Assembly (NCBI RefSeq): GCF_022842145.1
Contig: NZ_JALHQD010000007.1
Coordinates: 148,441-212,440 of the forward strand
Direction of reading: 5' to 3'
From: Tabrizicola sp.
Lineage (GTDB): Bacteria > Pseudomonadota > Alphaproteobacteria > Rhodobacterales > Rhodobacteraceae
DNA length: 64,000 nt
Under the pieces are notes generated by a model. The model was not told where the DNA came from. It did no database searches and saw only the letters and a list, made by a program, of their open reading frames with translations. This document shows positions 33,377 to 40,943 of this stretch, piece after piece. Made by a program: the position numbers and the translations under genes. Every line of letters begins with the position of its first letter. Position 1 is the stretch's first letter.

Positions 33377-35167
33377 TCATTCCCGACGGAAGTAGATCGT
33401 GCCGTTCGGCTCGCCATTCATGTCCTCAGCGAAACCGAGCTCAGTCAGGATCGGAGCCAGTTTGGTCCGGGCGGCGGTCACTTCGGATGGGTCGAGGAAA
33501 GGAACCAGAATACGGCGAACGGCGGTAAGGGCTGCCTCGGTAAAGGCCTCGGACGGGAGAAGCGGGCCGGATAGGCGCAGGACCTCGGGACGGGTGTCTA
33601 GGATAAGCTTGTGCAGACCGGACCAGGTACCCTCGGGGTTCAGCGTCGCCTGCGACCAGGCGATGCCGGATGGGTCGGGAAAGTTCAGCGCGGTGATGCG
33701 GCGCGACATCAGCAGCAGCGATGGCCTTTCCTCGTGGATCGTCACCTGCAGGTCAGGGTTCGCGGCACGGGCGCGCAGGGCGACGAAGCCGATTCCGCAG
33801 TCGAGGTCGAGAAGCCTTGTGCAGCCGTTCAGGAAGCCCGCGATGTTGCGCGCATGGCGGCGGTCGAACTTGCCGGACTTCAGCACCTCCAGCGTGGCCG
33901 CGGTGAAGACGCGCGGGTCGAGCGGGACCTTCAGCGACTGGTTCTCCACCAGTTCCAGCGGGATTTCGGCGGACAGGTCCGCTTCGCCCGAGACATAGGG
34001 CGAAGCGAAGGGCGAGCCCCAGCCGGGCGGGGGCGGAGTGCGGCGTTCTTCCTTCGGCTGGGCGTTGCGGCGCTGTTCCAGCTTGGTCTGGACGGCTTTC
34101 ACCGCCTCGGGGTCGCGGGCCTTCGGCGGCTTGGCGACGACCTGGCTGATCGGCACGTTCGAGGCGGCGACAAGGTTCGCGACATAGGCCTGGTAGTCCG
34201 GTGACTGCTGGTATTCCGCCAGCCGCGCCTCGGCCCTTGCATGGGCGGCTTCGTGCAGACGGCGGACTTCGTCGTCCTTCAGCAACTCGGCCATGATCTC
34301 GGCCCGCCGCTCGCGGTGCCGGAAGATGCGCGTATCCTCGACCTCGTTGCGGTCCTGAAGCGACCAGTAGTCCGAGTTGTACTTGTCCTTCTTCAGGTTC
34401 GCGTTGCCACGGAACTTGCGCAGGGAATAGGCGTCCATCGACTTGATGGCATAGTGGTTGATCTGCGCCCAGTCGTAGCCCACCGTCCTGCGGATGGACC
34501 TCCAGCCGCGGAACTTGAACCAGTCTTCCAGCGGGCGGCCCGAGCCGTTCAGCCAGAGCAGCGTGTCGGGATAGTCGGTGTCCTTGAACTGCGACTTGAT
34601 GATCGGACGGTGCATGCCCAGCCGCAGGTGCTTGGGATCATAGCGCAGCATGGTCTTGGTGCCCCAGCCCTTGTTCCAGAACTCGGGCGCGGCGCGGGTG
34701 AACTGGTCGGTGATGGGTGCGCGAGACCAGTCGCGGATGCCGGACGACCCGAAGATGCGCCAGGTCAGGACAATGGCCTGCGCGTTCATCGCGTTCAGGT
34801 CGGTCACCATCCCGTCCAGCGTGGCGGAGGGGTGGTTGATGCACAGGAACTCGTCGGCATCCAGCACGAGGACCCAGTCGGAGTTGATGATCAACTCTTC
34901 CTCGCCGGCGCTTTTCAGCATCGAGGGGTGCGGCTTCATCCCTTCGGGGATCAGGTTTTCGCGGTGATGGACGCCGATGTCCATCGCCTCCAGCCTTTTG
35001 AGAAGGGTGTCGGTGCCATCGGTGCAGTCGTTGGTGTAGACCATCAGCTCCGTGAAACCGACGGCAAGGTGGTGGGCCACCCATTCCACCACGGTCGGGC
35101 CTTCGTCCTTCATGGTGGACAGCGCCACCAGCGACCCATGCGGGCTGGTCTGCTTCCTGAAGGTCAT
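33377..35167 (-). CDS. Glycosyltransferase family 2 protein with C-terminal methyltransferase-like domain
   Basis: The 596-residue product joins two domains. The first 300 residues are a GT2_4-type transferase: LVALSTMKDEGPTVVEWVAH, then VLVLDADEFLCI (DxD around residues 103-105) and NHYAIKSMDAY. A proline- and charge-rich linker follows (about residues 330-390). The last 190 residues contain LLDLDCGIGFVALRA, which fits motif I of a SAM-dependent methyltransferase. It may add and methylate a sugar on a surface glycan, but no donor can be read. The ATG at 35167 overlaps the stop of the upstream gene as ATGA. It is the last of three glycosyltransferase genes. Confidence 0.7.
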   Translation of the reverse strand: MTFRKQTSPHGSLVALSTMKDEGPTVVEWVAHHLAVGFTELMVYTNDCTDGTDTLLKRLEAMDIGVHHRENLIPEGMKPHPSMLKSAGEEELIINSDWVLVLDADEFLCINHPSATLDGMVTDLNAMNAQAIVLTWRIFGSSGIRDWSRAPITDQFTRAAPEFWNKGWGTKTMLRYDPKHLRLGMHRPIIKSQFKDTDYPDTLLWLNGSGRPLEDWFKFRGWRSIRRTVGYDWAQINHYAIKSMDAYSLRKFRGNANLKKDKYNSDYWSLQDRNEVEDTRIFRHRERRAEIMAELLKDDEVRRLHEAAHARAEARLAEYQQSPDYQAYVANLVAASNVPISQVVAKPPKARDPEAVKAVQTKLEQRRNAQPKEERRTPPPPGWGSPFASPYVSGEADLSAEIPLELVENQSLKVPLDPRVFTAATLEVLKSGKFDRRHARNIAGFLNGCTRLLDLDCGIGFVALRARAANPDLQVTIHEERPSLLLMSRRITALNFPDPSGIAWSQATLNPEGTWSGLHKLILDTRPEVLRLSGPLLPSEAFTEAALTAVRRILVPFLDPSEVTAARTKLAPILTELGFAEDMNGEPNGTIYFRRE

Positions 35168-35976
35168 TCTTCCAGCGCAGCGGTGGGGTCGATGTCCAGC
35201 TTTTCGCACATCCGGGCGATGTAGCTGCCTTTCAAGGGCGGGTTCTTCCGCCACCAGGGCCGGGCGGCGTTGGTGTAGATGTGGACCGACAGCGTCGCGT
35301 CTGTGAAGTGGCCTTCCACGTTGGAATGCGGGTCATAGAAGACGTCGTTCAGCTGGAACGGCACGGGATACAAAGTGTCGGCGGTCATCGCCTTGTCGAT
35401 GTCGCCCGTCACCTGCGCGAAGTGGGTAAAGGCCTGGGGTCCAAAGGCGGTGCGTTCGGTCTGGAAGATGCGGACGGCTTTCGGCAGTGACCGGTCCAGC
35501 TTGTCCATCTTCTTCTTCTGCCGGTTGCCCCACCAGGCCGGATAGTCCGGCAGGTTGTCGTAGTAGTCGAGCAGGCTTTCGATCAGCTTGCCCGTCTTCG
35601 GCATCGCCACCACGCCGCAATTCAACGCCCCACGCATGCCGTGGCCTGCATAGATATGCTCCTGCCCTTCCGCGAAGGGGCGATGGCAGTAGGCGTCGCA
35701 GTCGATCCAGATCGCGCCAGTCTTGGCGATCATCTTGTAGCGGAAGACGTTCGACAGGAACGAGGCCGAGGTTTCAGCGACGATGGCACGGTCGATCTCC
35801 ATGATCTCGGTCGCGGGGCGCACCTCGACCCCCTGCGGCACGTTCCGCACCGTGTCGGTGCAATACAGAGTCACCGGGTGGCCCATCACCAGATGCGACT
35901 TCAGGCAGAGCTGGTTGATGTAGTGCAGGCTTTCCCCGATCCAGAGCGAGGCGACGGGGCGGCGGTTGAGTTCCAT
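35164..35976 (-). CDS. Glycosyltransferase with DXD sugar-binding region (GT32-like)
   Basis: The 270-residue protein has SLWIGESLHYINQLCLKSHL at the N-terminus, a LSNVFRYKMIAKTGAIWIDCDAY segment with the Asp-x-Asp metal motif, and later NCGVVAMPKTGKLI, the pattern of the sugar-binding DXD glycosyltransferases related to capsular and Och1-type enzymes. No signal peptide or membrane helix is present. It follows the GT at 36012-36926 by 35 bases and overlaps the downstream GT2/methyltransferase gene by four bases, so the three form an operon for a surface polysaccharide or lipid-linked sugar. Confidence 0.75.
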   Translation of the reverse strand: MELNRRPVASLWIGESLHYINQLCLKSHLVMGHPVTLYCTDTVRNVPQGVEVRPATEIMEIDRAIVAETSASFLSNVFRYKMIAKTGAIWIDCDAYCHRPFAEGQEHIYAGHGMRGALNCGVVAMPKTGKLIESLLDYYDNLPDYPAWWGNRQKKKMDKLDRSLPKAVRIFQTERTAFGPQAFTHFAQVTGDIDKAMTADTLYPVPFQLNDVFYDPHSNVEGHFTDATLSVHIYTNAARPWWRKNPPLKGSYIARMCEKLDIDPTAALEE

Positions 35977-36011
35977 GATGGAGCCTTTGGCGATGGGGTC
36001 AGAACCCGAGA

Positions 36012-36926
36012 TCAGAAGACGTGGGCGAAACGTTCGGGCAGTCGGAAAAGCGACTTGGTGCGACCCCCGCCGAAAAAGGTGATCTTGCCGTCATGCAGGT
36101 GTTGCTGTTCTTCGACCATCTTCTTGCGGAAGTCGGGAAGCTCGGCATCCTCGCGCACGGCGACGCCTTTGGATAGCGCAAGGAAGGTTTCCAGATCCTT
36201 TCCCCAAGCGCGGCCAACCTCATCGGCGTTGCGGTCGCCGGCCATGATGGCGCGCATGTCCTTGCGGCCGGCCAGACGTTCCGTGACGCGGTCGAAGTCG
36301 AAAAAGCGCAGGTGGATCAGGTAGAGATGTGGGTCCAGCACCCGCGGTTGGTGGCTATTGGCGTGCCCGCCGATGGTAAAGCCGGTTTCCTTCCGCAAAA
36401 CGCAAGGCTTGGCGTAATTGGCGTTGGCCCGGAAGACGCGGCGGCGCGACAGGATCGGCTGGTCGTCAGCCAGCGGCTCGGGCTCGGCTTCGGGGTTGTG
36501 CACCAGTTCGATCCCGAAAGGACAGAGTGACGCCGGGGTCTTCTTCGCATGGGTGTAGCGGCCAAGGTAAGTCACCAGATCGGGCGCGACGGCGGGGTCG
36601 ACGATAACCACCTCGTCCACGTCACTGACGATGAACCAGTTGTAATACCGCAGCATCCCGGCCGAGAACTGGGTGTTGATGCCCCAGCGCCGCCGTTCCA
36701 TCCGCCACATCGTCGGGTCGCGCGGGAGGTGGATGACGTTGGCGCCTTGGCAGATGCGGTCGTGTTCGGAGTCGCCGCCGTGTGACAATATATAAAGGTG
36801 CTCGCGCCCGAACTGGCGGCCGTAATACTCGACCCAGCGCTGCAGGAAGTAATAGTCCTTGTAGACCATCGTCATGGCCCCGGCCGGCTTCTTGGTCGGA
36901 TCAAGCGAGGCGGGGGCGTCGGTCAT
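36012..36926 (-). CDS. Glycosyltransferase (GT2/GT92-like), paralogue of the gene at 13390-14283
   Basis: The 304-residue product shares an ordered set of motifs with the gene at 13390-14283: YYFLQRWVEYYGRQFG, LSHGGDSEHDRI, a DVDEV metal motif, NANYAKPC, LDPHLYLIHLRF and a closing RLPERF. It is a cytosolic GT-A fold transferase of unknown donor. The ATG at 36926 is used; 15 upstream codons are open. It starts the minus-strand glycosyltransferase trio, 51 bases below the YafY-type regulator gene. Confidence 0.75.
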   Translation of the reverse strand: MTDAPASLDPTKKPAGAMTMVYKDYYFLQRWVEYYGRQFGREHLYILSHGGDSEHDRICQGANVIHLPRDPTMWRMERRRWGINTQFSAGMLRYYNWFIVSDVDEVVIVDPAVAPDLVTYLGRYTHAKKTPASLCPFGIELVHNPEAEPEPLADDQPILSRRRVFRANANYAKPCVLRKETGFTIGGHANSHQPRVLDPHLYLIHLRFFDFDRVTERLAGRKDMRAIMAGDRNADEVGRAWGKDLETFLALSKGVAVREDAELPDFRKKMVEEQQHLHDGKITFFGGGRTKSLFRLPERFAHVF

Positions 36927-36977
36927 CTGGGTTCCCTGGACGTGCGGCGGGACGCTATCACGCGGTTCCAAAGGCTT

Positions 36978-37682
36978 TCAAGCGCGGGCGGGGCGGCGGC
37001 CCTCGGTGCGCAACTGGTCGATGAAGCTGCGCAACAGGGGCACGCGGCGGGGGCGGAAGCTTTCGTCGGTCAGCCGGATGTCGGTCATCTGCGCAACCTT
37101 GAAGCGGCGGAAATCCTGGCGCAGGCAGCAGAACGCGAGGCACTGCACCTCGCGGTCCAGAAAGACGGTGCCCAGGGGCCAGATCCGGCGGTGGGTCACC
37201 TGGCCGTTCAGGTCGCAGTAAGACAGGTCCAGCGCCCGCTCGTCCCAAGCCGCTTCGCGCAGGGTCTGCATGTGCGGCGGCAGGGGCGCACGGCGTTCGT
37301 GGCGGTAGGTCTGGGTCACCGCGTGGACTGCCTGACGCTGCACCCGGTCGGGCAATGAGGCGATGATCTTGGCCTGCGCTTGCGCTGCCGCCTTTGCCAG
37401 CGCGGGGTCGCCGGCCATCTTCACCTCGGCCAGACCCAGGATCAGCGCCTCGACTTCCAGTCGGGTGAACATCTGCGGCGGCAGGGCAGGGTCCTCGGTC
37501 AGGGTGTAACCCGCACCCGCCGCGCCGTCGATCAGCGCACCCGCCAGCCGCAAAGCCTGGATGTCGCGGTAAAGCGTGCGCTCTGACACGCCCATTTCCT
37601 CGGCCAGCCGGGCGGCGGTCACCGGCTGGGGCAGAAGCCGGAAGGTATTCAACAGGCGAAACAGGCGGTCGGACTTCGGCAT
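36978..37682 (-). CDS. YafY-type transcriptional regulator (HTH plus WYL-like domain)
   Basis: The 234-residue protein opens with a winged helix of the DeoR/HTH_11 type (MPKSDRLFRLLNTFRLL, then MGVSERTLYRDIQALRLAG) and continues into a WYL-like ligand-sensing region (ALDLSYCDLNGQVTHRRIWPLGTVF). Relatives regulate neighbouring genes, often for detoxifying enzymes, in response to unknown small molecules. The gene is divergent from a glutathione S-transferase gene, and the 69-base space between them holds a 9-bp inverted repeat, so it probably controls that gene and itself. Confidence 0.85.
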   Translation of the reverse strand: MPKSDRLFRLLNTFRLLPQPVTAARLAEEMGVSERTLYRDIQALRLAGALIDGAAGAGYTLTEDPALPPQMFTRLEVEALILGLAEVKMAGDPALAKAAAQAQAKIIASLPDRVQRQAVHAVTQTYRHERRAPLPPHMQTLREAAWDERALDLSYCDLNGQVTHRRIWPLGTVFLDREVQCLAFCCLRQDFRRFKVAQMTDIRLTDESFRPRRVPLLRSFIDQLRTEGRRPARA

Positions 37683-37686
37683 CTGA

Positions 37687-37707
37687 TCCTGACAGGTTCT
37701 GGCAGGA
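37687..37707. promoter_or_regulatory. Inverted repeat, candidate operator of the YafY-type regulator
   Basis: TCCTGACAG, three bases (GTT), then CTGGCAGGA: eight of nine positions pair across the centre. It lies between the divergent regulator and glutathione S-transferase genes, five bases beyond the regulator start codon. Confidence 0.45.
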
Positions 37708-37751
37708 GGCCGAGGCTAATCTGATCCCATCGACAATCAAAGGAGAAAGAC

Positions 37752-38375
37752 ATGCTTACCCTTTACCACTCCCCCGAAAGCCGCTCGGTCGCGATCCTGT
37801 CGCTGATTGAGGAGATGGGCATCCAGGACTGGGTCGAGGTGCGCACGGTGACGATCCCCCGCATGGACGGCTCGGGCGGACGCGACCCTGCGAACCCGCA
37901 CCCCGAGGGCAAGGTCCCGGCGCTGGTGCATGACGGCGTCGTTCTGACCGAGCGGGCGGCGATCATCCTGCACCTGACCAGCCTGTTCCCGGACAGAGCA
38001 ATGGCGCCAAAGGTCGGCACCCCGGAGTGGGGCGCCTTCGCCACCTGGATGGCCTGGTATCAGGGCGTGCTGGAACCGGCCTTCATCCTGGAAGGTGCCG
38101 GCGTCTCGCACCCGTGGCTGACTGCGGCGATCCGCGACCACAAGACGGCTGCGGCGCGGTTGAGGGCCGCGCTGGAGAAAGGCCCCTGGATCATGGGCGA
38201 GGCATTCAGCGCGGCGGATATCCTGCTGCACGGACCCTACGCCTGGTTCCCCGAGGGCACCCCGGACGATCCGCTGATCCGCGATTGGGTGGACCGATGC
38301 AAGGCACGCGCAGCAAGTGCCAAGGTTCGCGCAGAAGATGCGCAGCGGATGGAGGCTTTGCGCGCCGCGGCCTAA
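37752..38375 (+). CDS. Glutathione S-transferase family protein
   Basis: The 207-residue product has a thioredoxin-like N-terminus (MLTLYHSPESRSVAILSLIEE) with Ser8 or Ser11 as probable glutathione-activating residue, then NPHPEGKVPALVHDGVVLTERAAI, and a helical C-terminal domain. It is divergent from a YafY-type regulator and preceded by AAAGGAGAAAGAC, a good ribosome site. A strong terminator follows, so it is monocistronic. Its substrate is unknown; regulation by the neighbouring regulator is inferred from position. Confidence 0.85.
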   Translation: MLTLYHSPESRSVAILSLIEEMGIQDWVEVRTVTIPRMDGSGGRDPANPHPEGKVPALVHDGVVLTERAAIILHLTSLFPDRAMAPKVGTPEWGAFATWMAWYQGVLEPAFILEGAGVSHPWLTAAIRDHKTAAARLRAALEKGPWIMGEAFSAADILLHGPYAWFPEGTPDDPLIRDWVDRCKARAASAKVRAEDAQRMEALRAAA

Positions 38376-38392
38376 GATTGCGACCATGAATG

Positions 38393-38422
38393 GACCGGAG
38401 CCTCCGCATGGCTCCGGTCTTT
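38393..38422 (+). terminator. Terminator after the glutathione S-transferase gene
   Basis: GACCGGAGCC (38393-38402) pairs over ten bases with GGCTCCGGTC (38410-38419) around TCCGCAT, followed by TTTC. Confidence 0.8.
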
Positions 38423-38423
38423 C

Positions 38424-38486
38424 AGAATTCCTGTTTTTAAACTGCACTTTAGCTGGGCACATGCCGCCCTGTTCGCGCGGAATTCT
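38424..38486. repeat. Spaced inverted repeat upstream of the LuxR-type regulator
   Basis: AGAATTCC at 38424-38431 is mirrored by GGAATTCT at 38479-38486, 47 bases apart. It may be a protein-binding pair or chance. The rest of the 38423-38673 gap holds the TGGGAC repeats listed separately and the probable promoter. Confidence 0.35.
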
Positions 38487-38606
38487 GGCGGATCCAAAGC
38501 CGCGAAGACAGGATCGGCGGAAAGATGCTGCGGCGCTGCTGCATCGCGGCACTTGTGCGACTTCCAAGGGAACAATCCCGTCCGGACTGCGTTGATCAGC
38601 CGGAAG

Positions 38607-38635
38607 TGGGACTTGGGAACATGGGACGTGGGACG
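38607..38635 (+). promoter_or_regulatory. Four heptamer repeats TGGGACN before the LuxR-type regulator
   Basis: TGGGACT, TGGGAAC, (A), TGGGACG, TGGGACG are read in a row, ending 38 bases before the regulator start codon. Tandem direct repeats so close to a start often bind a regulator; here possibly the regulator itself. Confidence 0.45.
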
Positions 38636-38673
38636 CTTGGCATATGCACAGGCGCGTGCGCAGGAGGGCGGCG

Positions 38674-39339
38674 ATGAATGCGCCTGACCGACTGAGCATC
38701 GCGATTATCGACGCCAATCCGTTGCTTGCAGACGGAATTGCCGCCCTGCTGACGCAGGACGCCAGTTTTGCTGCGCGTACCGTTTTCCTTGGCTCCAACG
38801 CAGAGGAAACAGCACCTGGTGGGTTTGATGTCATCATCATTGATCCCGCCCAGGTCGACGTCGCTCCTGCCGAGCTTGCGCGTGAATTGAGCGGTCGCGG
38901 CACGGCGATGGTGGCCTATTGCAGTTCTCTGTCCGAAAGCCTGGCGCGTGACTGTATCCTTGCCGGGTTCCACGGAGTTCTGCCTAAAACCGTGTCATTC
39001 GACGTGCTGAAGATCGCCCTGGCCACGACGGCACGGGGCGGCATCTTCATCGACAAGGCCTTTGCGGCGGTGATCGCTCCCAGATTGGGAGCCGAAGACC
39101 CGTCCCCTGCGCCTGTCCAGGACCGTCGTCTGTCCGAACGTGAGTTGTTCGTGCTGAAATCGGTGGCACATGGCAAGTCGCTGAAGGAGATCGGCCGTGA
39201 GCTGGATCTCTCATCCAAGACGATCGAGACGTACAAGGCCCGCGGGACCAGCAAATTGAACCTGTCCGGCCGTCGTCAGATCGTGGAGTTCGCCATCGCC
39301 CAGGGTTGGGTTGACGGACCCTTGCTCACCGCCGGCTGA
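38674..39339 (+). CDS. LuxR/NarL-type response regulator upstream of the alginate-like operon
   Basis: The 221-residue protein has an N-terminal receiver-like domain and a C-terminal LuxR helix-turn-helix (LSERELFVLKSVAHGKSLKEI, then LSSKTIETYKARGTSKLNLS). In the receiver, Asp57 (VIIIDPAQ) is in the phospho-acceptor position and Lys105 is conserved, but the N-terminal acidic pair is reduced to Asp13 (IIDANPLL), so phosphorylation is uncertain. No partner kinase gene is adjacent. The ribosome site GGAGGGCGGCG is strong. It precedes the exopolysaccharide operon in the same direction with a terminator between, so it is an obvious candidate regulator of it. Confidence 0.8.
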   Translation: MNAPDRLSIAIIDANPLLADGIAALLTQDASFAARTVFLGSNAEETAPGGFDVIIIDPAQVDVAPAELARELSGRGTAMVAYCSSLSESLARDCILAGFHGVLPKTVSFDVLKIALATTARGGIFIDKAFAAVIAPRLGAEDPSPAPVQDRRLSERELFVLKSVAHGKSLKEIGRELDLSSKTIETYKARGTSKLNLSGRRQIVEFAIAQGWVDGPLLTAG

Positions 39340-39623
39340 GAAAAGCGCCGGCTTTCAATGGGATCTGAAAACCGCCGTTTCGGTGGCAGCGCCACCTTCG
39401 CACCTGCAGAAAGTCCTGACAGGAAAACCCTTACACCGACGGTTTAGTCCGTCAGGATCACCCTGCAATGTAGGGGGATCGCCTGACAAAAACCCCCGAA
39501 AACAGGGGTTTTTCCCTGACTTTTCGCAGGCTTCGGACCGTGCCTACCCTGTTTACGGGATGCTGCACTGCTGCATGCGGTGTGGGGAATTGCGGTCTGA
39601 CGACCGGGGAAAAGGAACGGGTA
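39340..39623 (+). promoter_or_regulatory. Promoter and control region of the alginate-like operon
   Basis: This 284-base gap contains a terminator (listed separately) and four copies of CCTGAC: forward at 39415, 39482 and 39515, and as its complement GTCAGG at 39451. The spacings are 36, 31 and 33 bases, close to three helical turns each. The last copy lies 104 bases before the algD start. The start codon is preceded by GGGGAAAAGGAACGGG. I could not assign a sigma factor. Confidence 0.5.
39488..39513 (+). terminator. Terminator or attenuator between the LuxR-type regulator and algD
   Basis: AAAAACCCC (39488-39496) and GGGGTTTTT (39505-39513) form a 9-bp stem with the T run built in. It ends transcripts from the regulator gene and, if the operon promoter lies before it, could also attenuate the operon. 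Confidence 0.8.
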
Positions 39624-40943
39624 ATGACACGTCTTGCAGTGTTTGGAATCGGCTATGTCGGGGTTGTCTCGGCTGCCTGTCTTGCCAGGGACGGCCATCA
39701 GGTCGTCGCGGTGGACGTCGATCCGGGCAGGGTGGCGGCAATCAACGAGGGGCGGTCGCCCATCGTCGAAAAGGGCCTGCCTGAACTGATTGAACATGTG
39801 GTGGCCGAGGGTCGGCTCACCGCCACGACCGATGCGCGCGCGGCGGTCCACGGGTCCGACGCCTCGTTCGTCTGCGTGGGCACGCCCAGTGCGGCGGATG
39901 ACTCGATTGGCCTAGACTATGTGAAAGCGGTCTGCGGCGAGATCGGTCGGGCGCTGGCGGACCATCCGGGTTTCCACTCGGTGATCATGCGGTCGACCAT
40001 CGTGCCGGGAACGATGGAGCGGGTCTGCATTCCCCTGCTGGAAGAAGCCTCCGGCAAAGTTGCAGGACAGGATTTCGGGGTCGGGTACTACCCGGAGTTC
40101 CTGCGCGAAAGCACCGCAATCCAGGATTACGCGGACCCCGGCCTGATCGTCTTCGGCGCGCTGGACGCAGGAACCGGCGCGCTGCTGACCGAGTTGAACC
40201 GCGACTTGCCGTGCGAAATGCACCTCGTGGACCTGCCGACGGCCGAAATGGTGAAATACACATCAAATGCCTGGCGGGCGGTGAAGGTCAGCTTCGCCAA
40301 CGAGATCGGGAACATTGCCAAGGCGGCCGGGTTGGATGGCCAGCGGGTCATGTCGATCCTGTGTTCGGATCACAAGGTTTCGATGAGCCCCTACTTCCTC
40401 CGCCCGGGATTCGCGTTTGGCGGGTCCTGCCTGCCGAAGGATGTCCGCGCGCTGCGGGCGTTCGCGGCCGATCGCAAGGTCGCCTCGCCTCTGCTGGATG
40501 CGGTTCTCGTCGCGAATGCGGCGCAGATCGCGCGGGCAGAAGAGATGATCCAGGCTTCGGGAAAGCGGCGGGTCGGAATGGTGGGCATCAGCTTCAAGCC
40601 CGGCACCGACGATCTGCGGGAAAGCCCGCTTGCCGAACTGGCAAGCCGGTTGATCGGCCGCGGCATGGAGCTGTCGGTCTATGACCCCTTCGTCCACGAG
40701 GCCTTCGCCAACGACAACACCTCGGTCGGCCGCGGGCTGGAGCAGGACATCGCTCTCGGCAGCCGTCTGGTCGGCTCGATCGACGAGCTGATCGAGGGGT
40801 CGGACATCGTTCTGGTGGGCAACCGCTATGACGAGACGATCCGTCCCTTGCAGGCCGCTCTGGGCAACCGCCCGATGATCGACCTGACCCGGATCAAGCC
40901 GGGCCAGCGGTCCGAAGGCACCTACGAGGGGATCTGCTGGTGA
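39624..40943 (+). CDS. algD: GDP-mannose 6-dehydrogenase
   Basis: The enzyme oxidises GDP-mannose twice with NAD to give GDP-mannuronate, the precursor of alginate-type polymers. The 439-residue product (Pseudomonas AlgD has 436) has the Rossmann motif FGIGYVGVVSAACL, the GVGYYPEFLRE segment and the catalytic Cys269 within GFAFGGSCLPKDVRAL, which is the AlgD version rather than the UDP-glucose one. VSMSPYFLRPG before it is also AlgD-like. It opens the operon and overlaps alg8 by four bases. The ATG at 39624 follows a purine-rich site; upstream codons are open but unlikely. Confidence 0.93.
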   Translation: MTRLAVFGIGYVGVVSAACLARDGHQVVAVDVDPGRVAAINEGRSPIVEKGLPELIEHVVAEGRLTATTDARAAVHGSDASFVCVGTPSAADDSIGLDYVKAVCGEIGRALADHPGFHSVIMRSTIVPGTMERVCIPLLEEASGKVAGQDFGVGYYPEFLRESTAIQDYADPGLIVFGALDAGTGALLTELNRDLPCEMHLVDLPTAEMVKYTSNAWRAVKVSFANEIGNIAKAAGLDGQRVMSILCSDHKVSMSPYFLRPGFAFGGSCLPKDVRALRAFAADRKVASPLLDAVLVANAAQIARAEEMIQASGKRRVGMVGISFKPGTDDLRESPLAELASRLIGRGMELSVYDPFVHEAFANDNTSVGRGLEQDIALGSRLVGSIDELIEGSDIVLVGNRYDETIRPLQAALGNRPMIDLTRIKPGQRSEGTYEGICW

